Of a DNA stretch of 32,092 nucleotides, positions 1 through 7,387 are shown piece after piece. The position numbers and the translations under genes were made by a program. Position 1 is the first letter of the stretch; each line of letters begins with the position of its first letter. This DNA is from Deltaproteobacteria bacterium SG8_13 (GTDB taxonomy: Bacteria; Desulfobacterota; Desulfobacteria; Desulfobacterales; SG8-13), in assembly GCA_001303025.1 (NCBI GenBank), contig LJNK01000039.1, positions 1 to 32,092 of the forward strand. The letters run 5' to 3'. The notes below the pieces were generated by a model. It made no database searches and had not been told where the DNA came from. It was given only the letters and a program-made list of their open reading frames with translations.

Positions 1-590
1 CGGGGCGGGCGGGACCGCCGGTCCGGCGCCACCCGCGGGTGAAAGGTCAGGGCGTCGGCACCGGCATCCTCAAATCTCTTCGCCAGCTCCACGGCCGGAC
101 GGGGGTCGTCGCTCCAACCGGTGCGAAACTTGACGAAAAGCGGTATGGAAACCGCACGGCGCACGGCCGCCACGATCGCCGCCGCCCGCCGGGGCGTTTT
201 CAAAAGGGCTGCCCCGTATTGACGGCTGCAAATGGCTGCCGCCGAGCAGCCGAAATTGATATCGACTCCGAAAAATCCGTTTTGTTCGATAATGCGCGCC
301 GCACCGGCCATCGTGTCGGGAGCGTCTCCCACGATCTGACACACCAGGGAGGGGAGCTCTTCGTCCCGCCAGCGAAAATAGCAGGAGTTGTTCCGGTTTT
401 CGTGAGGAATTCTGCCGGCGCTGCACATCTCCGAAAAGAGCAGCCCGCAGCCGCCGAAGCCGGCCACCAGCTGACGAAAGGCCACGTTTCCGAGAAACGT
501 CATGGGTGCCAGCAAGAGCCGGATGTCGATCCGTCTGTTGCCGACGGCCAGCGGCCGGTTGAGCATTCGGCTGAGTTCGTCCTGAATCAT
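1..590 (-). CDS. tRNA-dihydrouridine synthase, 3'-truncated by the window edge
   Basis: FMN/NADPH-dependent reduction of uridine to dihydrouridine in the tRNA D-loop, by family. About 196 N-terminal residues are present; the frame runs off the window with no stop. The TIM-barrel opening is visible: LLAPMTFLGNVAFRQLV corresponds to the usual LAPMAGVTDxxFR start, followed by LLFSEM. The active-site region reads GVDINFGCSAAAICSRQYGA, then ALLKTP, and keeps the catalytic Cys. Most family members have GCP there; this one has GCS. VKFRTGW matches the VKxRxGW strand. The ATG at 590 is the only usual start codon between the upstream in-frame stop and the conserved region, but it has no clear ribosome binding site. 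The Dus subfamily cannot be assigned from this fragment. Confidence 0.88.
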   Translation of the reverse strand, partial: MIQDELSRMLNRPLAVGNRRIDIRLLLAPMTFLGNVAFRQLVAGFGGCGLLFSEMCSAGRIPHENRNNSCYFRWRDEELPSLVCQIVGDAPDTMAGAARIIEQNGFFGVDINFGCSAAAICSRQYGAALLKTPRRAAAIVAAVRRAVSIPLFVKFRTGWSDDPRPAVELAKRFEDAGADALTFHPRVAPDRRSRPP

Positions 591-675
591 GTGTCGATCG
601 GCACCATCTGTGGATAAAGCGGGTACCCAAAGATGTCACAATTGGAGGGAAAATAACAGGGGGGGATGTAACCCC

Positions 676-1554
676 TCAATGCGCTGAGGACAAAAGCGAG
701 TCGATTTCACGAACGAACTCCGAATAGATCCAGCTTTGAGCATGGGACCAGCGGAAAGGAAAATCGGCAGGCACATGGCCTTCCGTTACCGCTTTTTGCT
801 GCAAAAATTCGATAACCTGGCGCCCCTGCACGAGCTGGCCGCACGCATCGGAGCATCTTCCGCATTTGATGCACAGCCATATGGCCGCCGAAGTGAGCAG
901 CGGCTCCATCTGGCCCAGGTTCGCCATTCGGAAAATCCACTGGGGATCGAACACCTTCCTGTCCCCGGAGATCGGGCAAGCGTTGCTGCACTCGCTGCAG
1001 GAAAAACAGGCTGCAATCTGAAACGGATCAATGTCTGCCCGCCAGTTCCCGCTGGTTGCCGAACGCCCGATGAAGACCACCTCTCTGTCACCATTGGCGG
1101 GCGGCGGCTCGGTCAGCCAGCGCTGCCAGTTATTGGATTCGAATGTTGTGGTATCGCTGCGAAGCAGATCCGTGGCCAACTGCAGGCGGATTCGCTGAAA
1201 CCGCAGGAAAAACCTTTGATACCTGCGGTAGGTCTCGATGGACACCAGCCCGCGGCGGACCGCTTCCCTGCGCAGATGCCCGATGAGCGATTCGGGTTTG
1301 ACCTGGTTGGGGCAAACGTTTGTGCATCGCCGGCAGGTGAGACAGTACCAGATATCGGGAAGCGAAAGCATTTCGTCCATCAGGCCGAGGGTAGCCATCC
1401 GGACGATCTTTTGAGGACGCAAGCGACTGGTGGATCGGTTTACGGGGCATTCCTGGTCGCACGTGCTGCAGGTCCAGCACGGAGATATACCCGCTCCGCT
1501 TGCCGCATCAATGCGGGTACGATTTGCACTGCTCGGTGAGATTGCCGGTGTCAT
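676..1554 (-). CDS. Tandemly duplicated HdrC-like iron-sulfur protein
   Basis: A 292-aa protein with two copies of the HdrC-type module, each carrying two [4Fe-4S] cysteine sets. Copy one has Cys 26/29/32/36 and 71/74/77/81; copy two has Cys 183/186/189/193 and 228/231/234/238. The copies align along their length: both have a P-x-x-I-x-R-M-A-x-L-G segment between clusters, and an intact CxxCxxCxxxC set closes each one. In the last set the usual Pro after the fourth Cys is Gly. The start at 1554 is chosen because GAGG lies five bases upstream; the frame continues 26 codons further without homology. HdrC proteins pass electrons between clusters in heterodisulfide-reductase-like complexes. No HdrA, HdrB or flavoprotein gene is adjacent, so its partner is unknown. 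There is no signal peptide, so it is probably cytoplasmic. Confidence 0.85.
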   Translation of the reverse strand: MTPAISPSSANRTRIDAASGAGISPCWTCSTCDQECPVNRSTSRLRPQKIVRMATLGLMDEMLSLPDIWYCLTCRRCTNVCPNQVKPESLIGHLRREAVRRGLVSIETYRRYQRFFLRFQRIRLQLATDLLRSDTTTFESNNWQRWLTEPPPANGDREVVFIGRSATSGNWRADIDPFQIAACFSCSECSNACPISGDRKVFDPQWIFRMANLGQMEPLLTSAAIWLCIKCGRCSDACGQLVQGRQVIEFLQQKAVTEGHVPADFPFRWSHAQSWIYSEFVREIDSLLSSAH

Positions 1555-1775
1555 GATCACCTCGAAATGGTTGTTGGTCGGGGATATAACCAGAAGCCTA
1601 CATTGTGGCACCTGGTTGTCTATCAAATACAAACCGGATTGGCAACAGGAAAATTCGATTGGCGATGTGCCCCTGCAGATGATATAGGGACTTTGTTTGC
1701 CATGACCTTACCTGGTTCGCCGGAATCGACGGACTTGAACCCGAATGGATAATAAATAACAACACGCGCGCACCC

Positions 1776-2195
1776 ATGGCCGATCTGCTCGACTGGTTTC
1801 GGAACAATTCGTCTCTGCTCTCCTGGCTGGCAGTGTTTTCGGTGGTTGCCTTCATCGGGACCCTGGTGTCGATACCTGCTCTGGTCATCCGCATCCCGGA
1901 GGATTATTTTCTACACGAAAGGCGCCCGTCGGCCGGTCGCTCCAACAGCGGTCCCCTGCAGCACCTGATTCTGACAGGCGCAAAAAATGTCGTCGGGATA
2001 CTGTTTGTCCTGGCGGGGCTGGCCATGCTGGTGCTGCCGGGACAGGGCCTGCTGACGATCCTGATCGGCCTGATGCTGATGAACTTTCCCGGTAAATACG
2101 CACTGCAGCGGGCTTTGATACGCCAGAAAAAGGTGCTGGCAGTTGTCAACCACCTGCGAACCCGAGCCGGACGGCCACCCATTCTGATCTCGTGA
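1776..2195 (+). CDS. PGPGW-type small inner-membrane protein
   Basis: A 139-aa protein with hydrophobic segments at about 14-38, 71-87 and 90-103. The turn LVLPGQGLLTILIGLMLM between the last two resembles the PGPGW family hallmark, followed by a basic tail (QRALIRQKK) likely on the cytoplasmic side. The family's function is unknown. It is divergent from the HdrC-like gene, with 221 bp between them. No strong ribosome binding site precedes the ATG. Family assignment rests on the glycine/proline turn and topology only. Confidence 0.7.
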   Translation: MADLLDWFRNNSSLLSWLAVFSVVAFIGTLVSIPALVIRIPEDYFLHERRPSAGRSNSGPLQHLILTGAKNVVGILFVLAGLAMLVLPGQGLLTILIGLMLMNFPGKYALQRALIRQKKVLAVVNHLRTRAGRPPILIS

Positions 2196-2332
2196 TAAAA
2201 GCGGCCTTGTGCTCAGCCTTGCCGTCGGCGGGCAAGTAGGATATCATCTATGCCTGTGCGGGCGCCGGCAGCGTCCGACAGCGCAACTCGGAGACCGGCA
2301 AACAGCTCGGAGAGCAGCCGTTGCAGGCTACA

Positions 2333-2730
2333 ATGAACAAAGCTCCAGTCGTCGCATTTGCAGTGATGCTCACTGCAGCCCGGACGGTATCGGCAGCCAC
2401 CGATGCCCAGAATCTCTCCGATTCGTCGTGCCGCCGGCAGTCCACGTTTCCCCCGAGCAGTTGGGAATCGATCCCGGATCCGAACCCGCAGACGGGCAGG
2501 CGGTTGGTTTGGTGGAAGCGTCGGTGAACGATCCCGATCGGCTATCCTCGTTGGGGCTGTTCGCTGTTCGGATGTCAGATCGGGGCAAGATGCTGTGCAT
2601 CGGCTCGAACGTCCGGCGCATCAAGCACCCTGCGACCGGTCTGGCCATCGCCTTTGCCGCCAGGCTGTTACAGCATGTTGTCCGGCAGCTGCAAGTGCAA
2701 AGCCGCCGGGCGAAAAACGGTTACGTCTGA
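2333..2730 (+). pseudogene. Possible frameshifted secreted-protein gene, unrecognised
   Basis: Two abutting reading frames together look like one gene. Frame one begins at ATG 2333 with a convincing signal peptide (MNKAPVVAFAVMLTAA, then a VSA/A cleavage site) and stops at 2525-2527. The next frame, open before 2333 and ending with TGA at 2728-2730, has the more protein-like composition from about 2425 on (for example LSSLGLFAVRMSDRGKMLCI and HPATGLAIAFAARLL) and codons ending mostly in G or C. A one-base shift near 2400-2430 would join them. I recognise no family. It may be a decayed gene, a sequencing indel, or chance frames in GC-rich DNA. It ends 13 bases before the LptA-like start, so the two may have shared a transcript. 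The rest of 2196-2743 shows nothing else. Confidence 0.3.
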
Positions 2731-2743
2731 AACGGAGTCCTTG

Positions 2744-3361
2744 TTGTTGACAACAGACACGCAGACAAATGGTTTCAATCGGGCGCCTCATCTCCCCCGG
2801 CGCTGGAGAGCTGTTGCAGCTCTGTGGGCCTGCGCTTTTGCCATGGCCGGATTCGCCCCCGGACTCGTGGCACAAACGACGGGAAAGACCGCAACCGAAA
2901 GCGGGCCGATACAAATTACCGCCGATGAACTGGTCAGCCAGGTCAAGGATGACTATGCCGAATTTATCGGCAACGTCGAGGCCGTGCAGGGAGATTTTGT
3001 CATCCGTTCGGACCGGCTGCGGATTCACTACCGGAGGGCTGCCGGACAGGCGACCCCGGATCCGGCCGGCGGGAATGCGATCGAAAAGATCGAGGCCATC
3101 GGCCGCGTGCGAATCAAGTCCGGCAGCCGTGAAGCGCAAACCGAACTGGCGGAGTACCTTGTCGATGAGGGTCTGGTAGTTCTGAAGGGGAAAGATTCAA
3201 TTGTGACGGACGGCAGCAACTCGATCAGGGGATCGATGATCAAATTAAACCGCTTGGATGGCAAGATTTCCGTGGTGGGAGGGCCCACCGAAAGGGTCCG
3301 GGCCGTGTTTCACCCCCCCAACCGAACCCCGAACACCGGTGAGGAGGGCAAGGGGCAATAA
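2744..3361 (+). CDS. lptA: LptA/OstA-like periplasmic LPS-transport protein
   Basis: A periplasmic protein of the OstA/LptA beta-jellyroll family, whose members bridge lipopolysaccharide from the inner to the outer membrane. Length is 205 aa from TTG 2744. After a basic stretch (PRRWR, 18-22) comes a hydrophobic segment and a likely cleavage site near VAQ (42-44). The mature part has the family pattern: PIQITADELVSQVKDDYAEF, then IGNVEAVQGDFVIRSDRLRI, later AEYLVDEGLVVLKGKDSIV and GSMIKLNRLDGKISV. Three TTG codons lie in a row at 2741-2749 behind GGAG at 2734-2737; spacing favours the second. Upstream ATG-like codons would overlap the previous ORF. lptB and lptC are not adjacent, so this copy sits outside the usual lptCAB cluster. 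Confidence 0.8.
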   Translation: MLTTDTQTNGFNRAPHLPRRWRAVAALWACAFAMAGFAPGLVAQTTGKTATESGPIQITADELVSQVKDDYAEFIGNVEAVQGDFVIRSDRLRIHYRRAAGQATPDPAGGNAIEKIEAIGRVRIKSGSREAQTELAEYLVDEGLVVLKGKDSIVTDGSNSIRGSMIKLNRLDGKISVVGGPTERVRAVFHPPNRTPNTGEEGKGQ

Positions 3362-3425
3362 GAGGGCGACCGCTCACCGCCTGCCGGCAACAGTTGCAGG
3401 CGACAGCATTGCAGCAAACAGCCGC

Positions 3426-3893
3426 CTACCCTCCGCTCGTTTGCGGAAAAGCGGTGTTGGCATAGAGGTATTCCATCTTTTCCTTGTGTTTCAGCTCCTC
3501 GCTGGCGATTTTCAGCAGCATCTCGTTTAATTCCCCGCCCGTGTGCAACCTGGCCAGGTCGGAATAGAAGTGGTACGAGCGTTCCTCCCGGTGAGCCGCG
3601 ACCAGATAGACTTCCTCGCTGCGCATATCGGATTTTACTTCCGGCTCCTCCAGATGCTCTGCGATCTTGTAGTCAATCGGATCGTTCATTCGCAACGAAT
3701 CGACACCAAATCCGCCATCGCGGTAGGTAACCAGAAAATCCCGGTGCTTTTTTTCCTCGCCGGCAATGAATTCCAGCGTGTCTTTCACTGCCGTATCTGC
3801 CACCTTCGCGTGGATATCCATATAAAACTCATAGGCCTCTTCTTCGCGCCGAATCGCAATGTCGATAATTTCCGATACCTTGCTGTCGCGCAT
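3426..3893 (-). CDS. Rubrerythrin-like ferritin-fold diiron protein (no rubredoxin domain)
   Basis: A 155-aa four-helix-bundle protein of the ferritin-like/rubrerythrin superfamily. Iron ligand motifs are visible: EEEAYEFY (17-24) with EEKKH (46-50) in the first half, then EEVYLVAAHREERSYHFY (93-110) with EELKH (132-136) in the second, giving paired E...EExxH carboxylate sets. The C-terminal rubredoxin domain of classical rubrerythrin is missing. Members typically act in peroxide or oxygen detoxification or iron handling in the cytoplasm of anaerobes; the precise role here is inferred. The start at 3893 follows an excellent site (AAGGAGGAG, five bases away), whereas the upstream in-frame ATG at 3965 has none. 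It is the last gene of a minus-strand group after murJ, ftsB and a TPR gene. Confidence 0.85.
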   Translation of the reverse strand: MRDSKVSEIIDIAIRREEEAYEFYMDIHAKVADTAVKDTLEFIAGEEKKHRDFLVTYRDGGFGVDSLRMNDPIDYKIAEHLEEPEVKSDMRSEEVYLVAAHREERSYHFYSDLARLHTGGELNEMLLKIASEELKHKEKMEYLYANTAFPQTSGG

Positions 3894-3940
3894 ACAACTC
3901 CTCCTTTTGGGACTGGATGAATCTGACGGTGGAAGAACCT

Positions 3941-3966
3941 GGTGGAAAAAAGGCGTATTTTCCACC
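3941..3966. repeat. Inverted repeat upstream of the rubrerythrin-like gene
   Basis: GGTGGAAAA (3941-3949) and TTTTCCACC (3958-3966) form a perfect 9-bp inverted repeat with an 8-base spacer, between the TPR stop and the start at 3893. A further GGTGGAA lies at 3928-3934, so the half-site occurs three times. It could be an operator for the rubrerythrin-like gene or a weak hairpin terminator behind the TPR gene. The sequence does not decide between these. Confidence 0.4.
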
Positions 3967-3983
3967 GAACGGGGGGTCGCTTT

Positions 3984-4292
3984 TCAGTATTCAGATACCC
4001 CATCGGTTTTGATTGAAGAAAGGTTGTTTTTCATCCGCCGCAGTTGCTGAACCTGTCTGTAGCAAACTGCCAGGCGGATCCATTCCCGCAACAGTGGCGC
4101 GAGGTCTTTTTTACCGCTACGGGCTCCGGCAGCTTGCATCGATTCCACTTCGGCCAGGGCTTCTGCAAGGTCCTGCCGTGAAGGGTCGTTGCCCAGCAAG
4201 TGCCGGTAAATTTCGGCGGCTTTGCGGTAGTGTCCCTGCTGGGTGTAAATCCGGGCCATTGTTGCCGTTTGAATGTCGTGCTGCTCAGCCAT
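3984..4292 (-). CDS. Small TPR-like protein
   Basis: A 102-aa protein with one clear tetratricopeptide-like unit near the N-terminus (TATMARIYTQQGHYRKAAEI followed by YRHLLGNDPSRQDL) and a second helical stretch (AEALAEVESM). The remainder is basic and predicted helical. There is no signal peptide, so it is probably cytoplasmic. It lies 88 bp downstream of ftsB and is probably co-transcribed with murJ-ftsB. TPRs mediate protein-protein contacts; the partner is unknown. The ribosome binding site is weak, so the start is only moderately certain. Confidence 0.65.
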   Translation of the reverse strand: MAEQHDIQTATMARIYTQQGHYRKAAEIYRHLLGNDPSRQDLAEALAEVESMQAAGARSGKKDLAPLLREWIRLAVCYRQVQQLRRMKNNLSSIKTDGVSEY

Positions 4293-4380
4293 GGTTCATC
4301 GCCCGAAAGATATCCGGTTTCTGTTTTTTATCGAATCGATGGATCCCGTCATTGCAACCGTGCAACGCGCTCACTTTTTC

Positions 4381-4674
4381 TTATGGAAGTCTGCCGGTGC
4401 GGGACTTTATAATGACTTCATCGGGAGCGATCATGCCCAGCTCCTGGCGGGCGATGCTCTCGATGTAGGCAGGATCGTGCTTCAGGCGATCGATTTGCCG
4501 GTGCAGCCGGATGTTTTCCCCGGCAAGGCTTTCGTTGCGCATCTGCAGATGAACATGCTTGTTTTTCAACAACCGCAGGTCGACGAGACCGTTGTCGCCG
4601 AATACAATCATGAAAAACATGACGACCACCGCTGCCACAGCGACCGCTATCAGTATGTTTTGCCTGGAGCCCAT
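4381..4674 (-). CDS. ftsB: FtsB/DivIC-family septum formation initiator
   Basis: A 97-aa single-pass inner-membrane protein of the divisome. A short N-terminus leads to a transmembrane helix (about 7-25, ILIAVAVAAVVVMFFMIVF), then a heptad-rich coiled coil (about 32-65, LRLLKNKHVHLQMRNESL onward), then the family's ending, DPAYIESIARQELGMIAPDE, which matches the conserved YIExxAREELGxxxPgE motif. Known relatives form the FtsQ-FtsB-FtsL complex that activates septal peptidoglycan synthesis. The ATG begins one base after the murJ stop, so the two are translationally linked. This pairs a lipid II flippase with a division activator. Confidence 0.88.
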   Translation of the reverse strand: MGSRQNILIAVAVAAVVVMFFMIVFGDNGLVDLRLLKNKHVHLQMRNESLAGENIRLHRQIDRLKHDPAYIESIARQELGMIAPDEVIIKSRTGRLP

Positions 4675-4675
4675 A

Positions 4676-6247
4676 TCAGCGTGGTTCGCCCCGGAACCTT
4701 TTTACAACGCTCTTGAGTTCGTTTCCGTTTACAATATGCGACAGGAGTCCGTAGGAGGCAAGTCCGGTGAAAATGCTCACCGCCAGCCCTCCGGCAAGCA
4801 GGCCGGCAGGCTGGGATTGCGTGGAGAGAAGTCGCCCGGAGACCCCCCATACGGCGAAACCCATTATGGCAGAACAAAGGGCGGTTTTGCAAGCAGAAGC
4901 TGCGATTGCCCTGCCGCCCAGCGGTCCCAGGCGGGAGCGCAGTGCGGCCAGCAGCAGGATTAGGTTCAGGGCCGAGGACAATGTCAACGCCAGCGCCAGT
5001 CCCGCATGCTGCATCGGTTTCATCAGCAGCCAGCCGAGCAGCAGGTTCACAACGATGCAAACCAGGGCAATTTTCACGGGCGTTCGAGCGTCCTGCATGG
5101 CGTAAAAAACGGCTGCAACGATGCGCACGGACGCAAACGCCCACAGACCGAATGCGTAGTACAACAGCGCCCTTGCCGTCAGAACCGTGGCCTCTGCGCC
5201 GAATTGCCCTCTTTGAAACAGCAATGCAACGATCGGTTCTCTCAGCACCACCAATCCGACCATGGCGGGTACGCAGATGAAAAGAACCAAGCGCATGGAA
5301 AACCCAAAGGTCTGTTTAACCGCTTCTGCGTCACCGGCGGCCGCCAGCCGGGAGAGCGAAGGCAGCACGGCAGTGGCGGTCGAGATGCCGAAAATGCCGA
5401 GTGGAAACTGCACGAGCCGGTCGGCGAAGTAGAGGTAGGAAATGCTGCCAGCCGGCAAAAAGGACGCCAGCAGATTGCCGACAAGGGTGTTGATCTGAAA
5501 GACGGCTGCACCGAATGTCACCGGTAAAAACAACTTTCCGATTTTCTTCAATCCGGCATGCCCGAACGTTGTTTTGCGCCGCAACCGCAGCCCCTTGCCG
5601 GCCAGACAGGGCAGCTGCAAGGCCAGCTGGAACCCGCCACCGACCAGCACGCCGATAGCCAGGGCATATACCCGGGTGATCGGATCGGTGGTTAAAAAAA
5701 CCGCCAGCAGAAGCGAGCCGATCATCGCCAGGTTCAAAAAGACGGGAGCCAATGCGGGTGCTGCAAAATGGCCGAGCGCATTCAGCACCCCCATCGACAG
5801 TGCAACCATGCCGATAAAGAACAGGTAGGGAAACATGATGCGGGTCAGCGAAACGGTCAAAGACAGCTGTTCGGGGGATTTTGTGAAACCGTAGGCAACC
5901 ATCCGGGTGATCAGCGGTGCGGCAGCGATGCCCAGTACAGCTGCAACCAGCAAAATGACAGACAGCAGGCGGAAGGCCGAGCGGGCCAGGCAAAAGGCTT
6001 CTTCGCGCCCGTCGCGCTGCATGGTTTCCGTAAATACCGGAATAAACGAAATGCCGAGAGAACCTTCACCGAAAAGGCGTCGCAGCAGGTTCGGAATTCG
6101 AAACGCCGCGATAAACGCATCGGCTATCGGACCGGCACCGAAAACGCCCGCAAAAACCATATCCCGGGCGTAGCCAAAGACACGGCTCAACAAGGTGGCA
6201 GAGCCCACTGTCCCGGCCGCGAGGGTCACACGCGTGTTCTCATCCAT
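4676..6247 (-). CDS. murJ: Lipid II flippase MurJ
   Basis: A 523-aa polytopic inner-membrane protein of the MOP/MurJ family, which flips lipid II for peptidoglycan synthesis. The N-terminal signature is clear: SRVFGYARDMVFAGVFGAG, then ADAFIAAFRIPNLLRRLFGE and GSLGISFIPVF, matching the E. coli segment including the essential arginines. Further on are LVGNLLASFLPAGSISYLYF and ADRLVQFPLGIFGI. Length and about 14 hydrophobic segments fit the family. The start at 6247 gives the same N-terminal length as E. coli MurJ; an in-frame ATG at 6277 is the alternative and neither has a strong ribosome binding site. It is divergent from rpsT and coupled to ftsB downstream. Confidence 0.93.
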   Translation of the reverse strand: MDENTRVTLAAGTVGSATLLSRVFGYARDMVFAGVFGAGPIADAFIAAFRIPNLLRRLFGEGSLGISFIPVFTETMQRDGREEAFCLARSAFRLLSVILLVAAVLGIAAAPLITRMVAYGFTKSPEQLSLTVSLTRIMFPYLFFIGMVALSMGVLNALGHFAAPALAPVFLNLAMIGSLLLAVFLTTDPITRVYALAIGVLVGGGFQLALQLPCLAGKGLRLRRKTTFGHAGLKKIGKLFLPVTFGAAVFQINTLVGNLLASFLPAGSISYLYFADRLVQFPLGIFGISTATAVLPSLSRLAAAGDAEAVKQTFGFSMRLVLFICVPAMVGLVVLREPIVALLFQRGQFGAEATVLTARALLYYAFGLWAFASVRIVAAVFYAMQDARTPVKIALVCIVVNLLLGWLLMKPMQHAGLALALTLSSALNLILLLAALRSRLGPLGGRAIAASACKTALCSAIMGFAVWGVSGRLLSTQSQPAGLLAGGLAVSIFTGLASYGLLSHIVNGNELKSVVKRFRGEPR

Positions 6248-6369
6248 ACAGTCTGCTGGGGATGCGAAAAGCCCCATCCCGGCTATTTGACGGTTGGTTT
6301 CGGTCTGACAGGCCCTGAAACGGTTTCATGATTAATGTGGGAATATTTGACAGTTTGAAGCAAAAAAAC

Positions 6370-6398
6370 TTGACAGCAATTTGGTTAGTTATTAAAAG
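6370..6398 (+). promoter_or_regulatory. Probable sigma-70-type promoter for rpsT
   Basis: TTGACA at 6370-6375 and TAAAAG at 6393-6398 are separated by 17 bases, in the AT-rich part of the murJ/rpsT divergent region. A second TTGACA sits 23 bases upstream (6347-6352), so there may be two start sites or a repeated element. The -10 matches the consensus at four of six positions. Confidence 0.5.
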
Positions 6399-6449
6399 AT
6401 ACAGTTTGTAATATCAACTTAGCCTTGAACGTTGAAAGGAGCAGCGAAA

Positions 6450-6704
6450 TTGGCCAACCACAAATCAGCCATTAAACGGGCCCGCCAAAATGAGATCAGG
6501 CGCCTGCGCAACAAGGCCGCCCGGACCCGGATCAAGAAACTTACCAAGAGCCTGCGTCAGGCGGGTGCCGAAGACACCGCCGCGGTCTTGAACCAGGCGA
6601 AGTCGGTTATCGACAAGGCAGCCAAAAAAGGCGTCATCCACAAAAACACTGCCGCTCGAAAAACTTCCCGCCTTTCCCGGATTGCCAATACGGCCGGCAG
6701 CTGA
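6450..6704 (+). CDS. rpsT: 30S ribosomal protein S20
   Basis: An 84-aa basic ribosomal protein that binds 16S rRNA early in 30S assembly. The family opening ANHKSAIKRARQNEIRR and the ending KGVIHKNTAARKTSRLSR are unmistakable. The start is taken as TTG 6450, with AAAGGAG at 6435-6441 eight bases upstream. An in-frame TTG at 6432 would put the start within that site. E. coli rpsT also begins with UUG, where the poor start codon is tied to autogenous control, so the same logic may apply here (inference). A terminator follows at 6728. Confidence 0.95.
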   Translation: MANHKSAIKRARQNEIRRLRNKAARTRIKKLTKSLRQAGAEDTAAVLNQAKSVIDKAAKKGVIHKNTAARKTSRLSRIANTAGS

Positions 6705-6727
6705 TCCGCCGACGCGCCAGCCGGATT

Positions 6728-6758
6728 CACCTGCGGCCTGCTTGCTGCCGGTGATTTT
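6728..6758 (+). terminator. Probable intrinsic terminator after rpsT
   Basis: CACCTGCGGC (6728-6737) pairs with GCTGCCGGTG (6744-6753) across a 6-base loop, with one mismatch and one G-U pair, and is followed by ATTTT. It lies in the 65-bp gap between the convergent rpsT and lptE genes. The U-run is short, so strength is uncertain. Confidence 0.5.
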
Positions 6759-6769
6759 AATTGCCGGCG

Positions 6770-7387
6770 TTAAAAATCCTCGACCAACCGATTGTACAGT
6801 TTCTCGGCAAGCTTGCCCGCCGCCCGGTCCAGGGCGGCGTTCTTGTTTGACTCGGTAGTCTGTTTGTCGTCCTGCACAACCTTGTAAGTGTCGGTGGCCG
6901 TCACCTGGTTGGCTGTCCAGATGTCCGTTCCGCCCGACGAGGTCAACCGTGCAGTAACGGTGATTACCACCCTGGCTTCGCTGGAAACGGTTTCCGCGGT
7001 CCGGGATATCGAGTTGATCTGCACGGAGTTGATACTTCCCGCCAGCACTGCATCGGCATCCTTTCGGCTTCCGGCCACGGCGGCAGCGTTGGCCCGGGTG
7101 GTAAACTCTCCGGTGACGGCATCAGCCAGCGTATTTTCAACACCGATCTCCGAGGTTCGGTTTTCGAAGATCGTCACGAATATCCGCTGCACACCGGCCG
7201 GAAATCGCCCACTGCCGCTGAATCGATACCCGCAAGCCACCAGCAGCAATGCGCTGCCGAAAATCAGGACCGCAAACGCCAGGCGAAAATCCGCTTCCCG
7301 GCACCAAGACGGCCGCCTGCGGCCGAGCCCGCCATAGCCGAAGACCGAACTGCTTGAAGGCGAATCGCTGTCCTGCGCTCTACACAA
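6770..7387 (-). CDS. lptE: LPS-assembly lipoprotein LptE
   Basis: An outer-membrane lipoprotein that plugs the LptD barrel and assists lipopolysaccharide insertion. The hydrophobic stretch [15 protein letters not shown] ends in a lipobox (LVAC) followed by [19 protein letters not shown], then [20 protein letters not shown], matching the LptE pattern of CGYxx...V.V..f.N.t...g.e..lt.al. The C-terminus ([17 protein letters not shown]) is also typical. It directly follows leuS, the same order as in E. coli (leuS-lptE-holA), but holA is absent here. The start is uncertain: TTG 7387 overlaps the leuS end by 8 bp and places the lipobox Cys at residue 52, a long leader. An ATG at 7471 would overlap leuS by 92 bp. 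Confidence 0.85.
   Translation of the reverse strand: MCRAQDSDSPSSSSVFGYGGLGRRRPSWCREADFRLAFAVLIFGSALLLVACGYRFSGSGRFPAGVQRIFVTIFENRTSEIGVENTLADAVTGEFTTRANAAAVAGSRKDADAVLAGSINSVQINSISRTAETVSSEARVVITVTARLTSSGGTDIWTANQVTATDTYKVVQDDKQTTESNKNAALDRAAGKLAEKLYNRLVEDF

Noticed and set aside
70..639. Minus-strand frame of 189 codons
   Set aside because: It is a neighbouring frame of the true dihydrouridine synthase frame (590 down to 1) and is Arg-rich without motifs.
2525..2527. TGA read-through as a second selenoprotein
   Set aside because: The sequence after this TGA in the same frame is Cys/Ser/Pro-rich without any domain, and another frame has the coding character.
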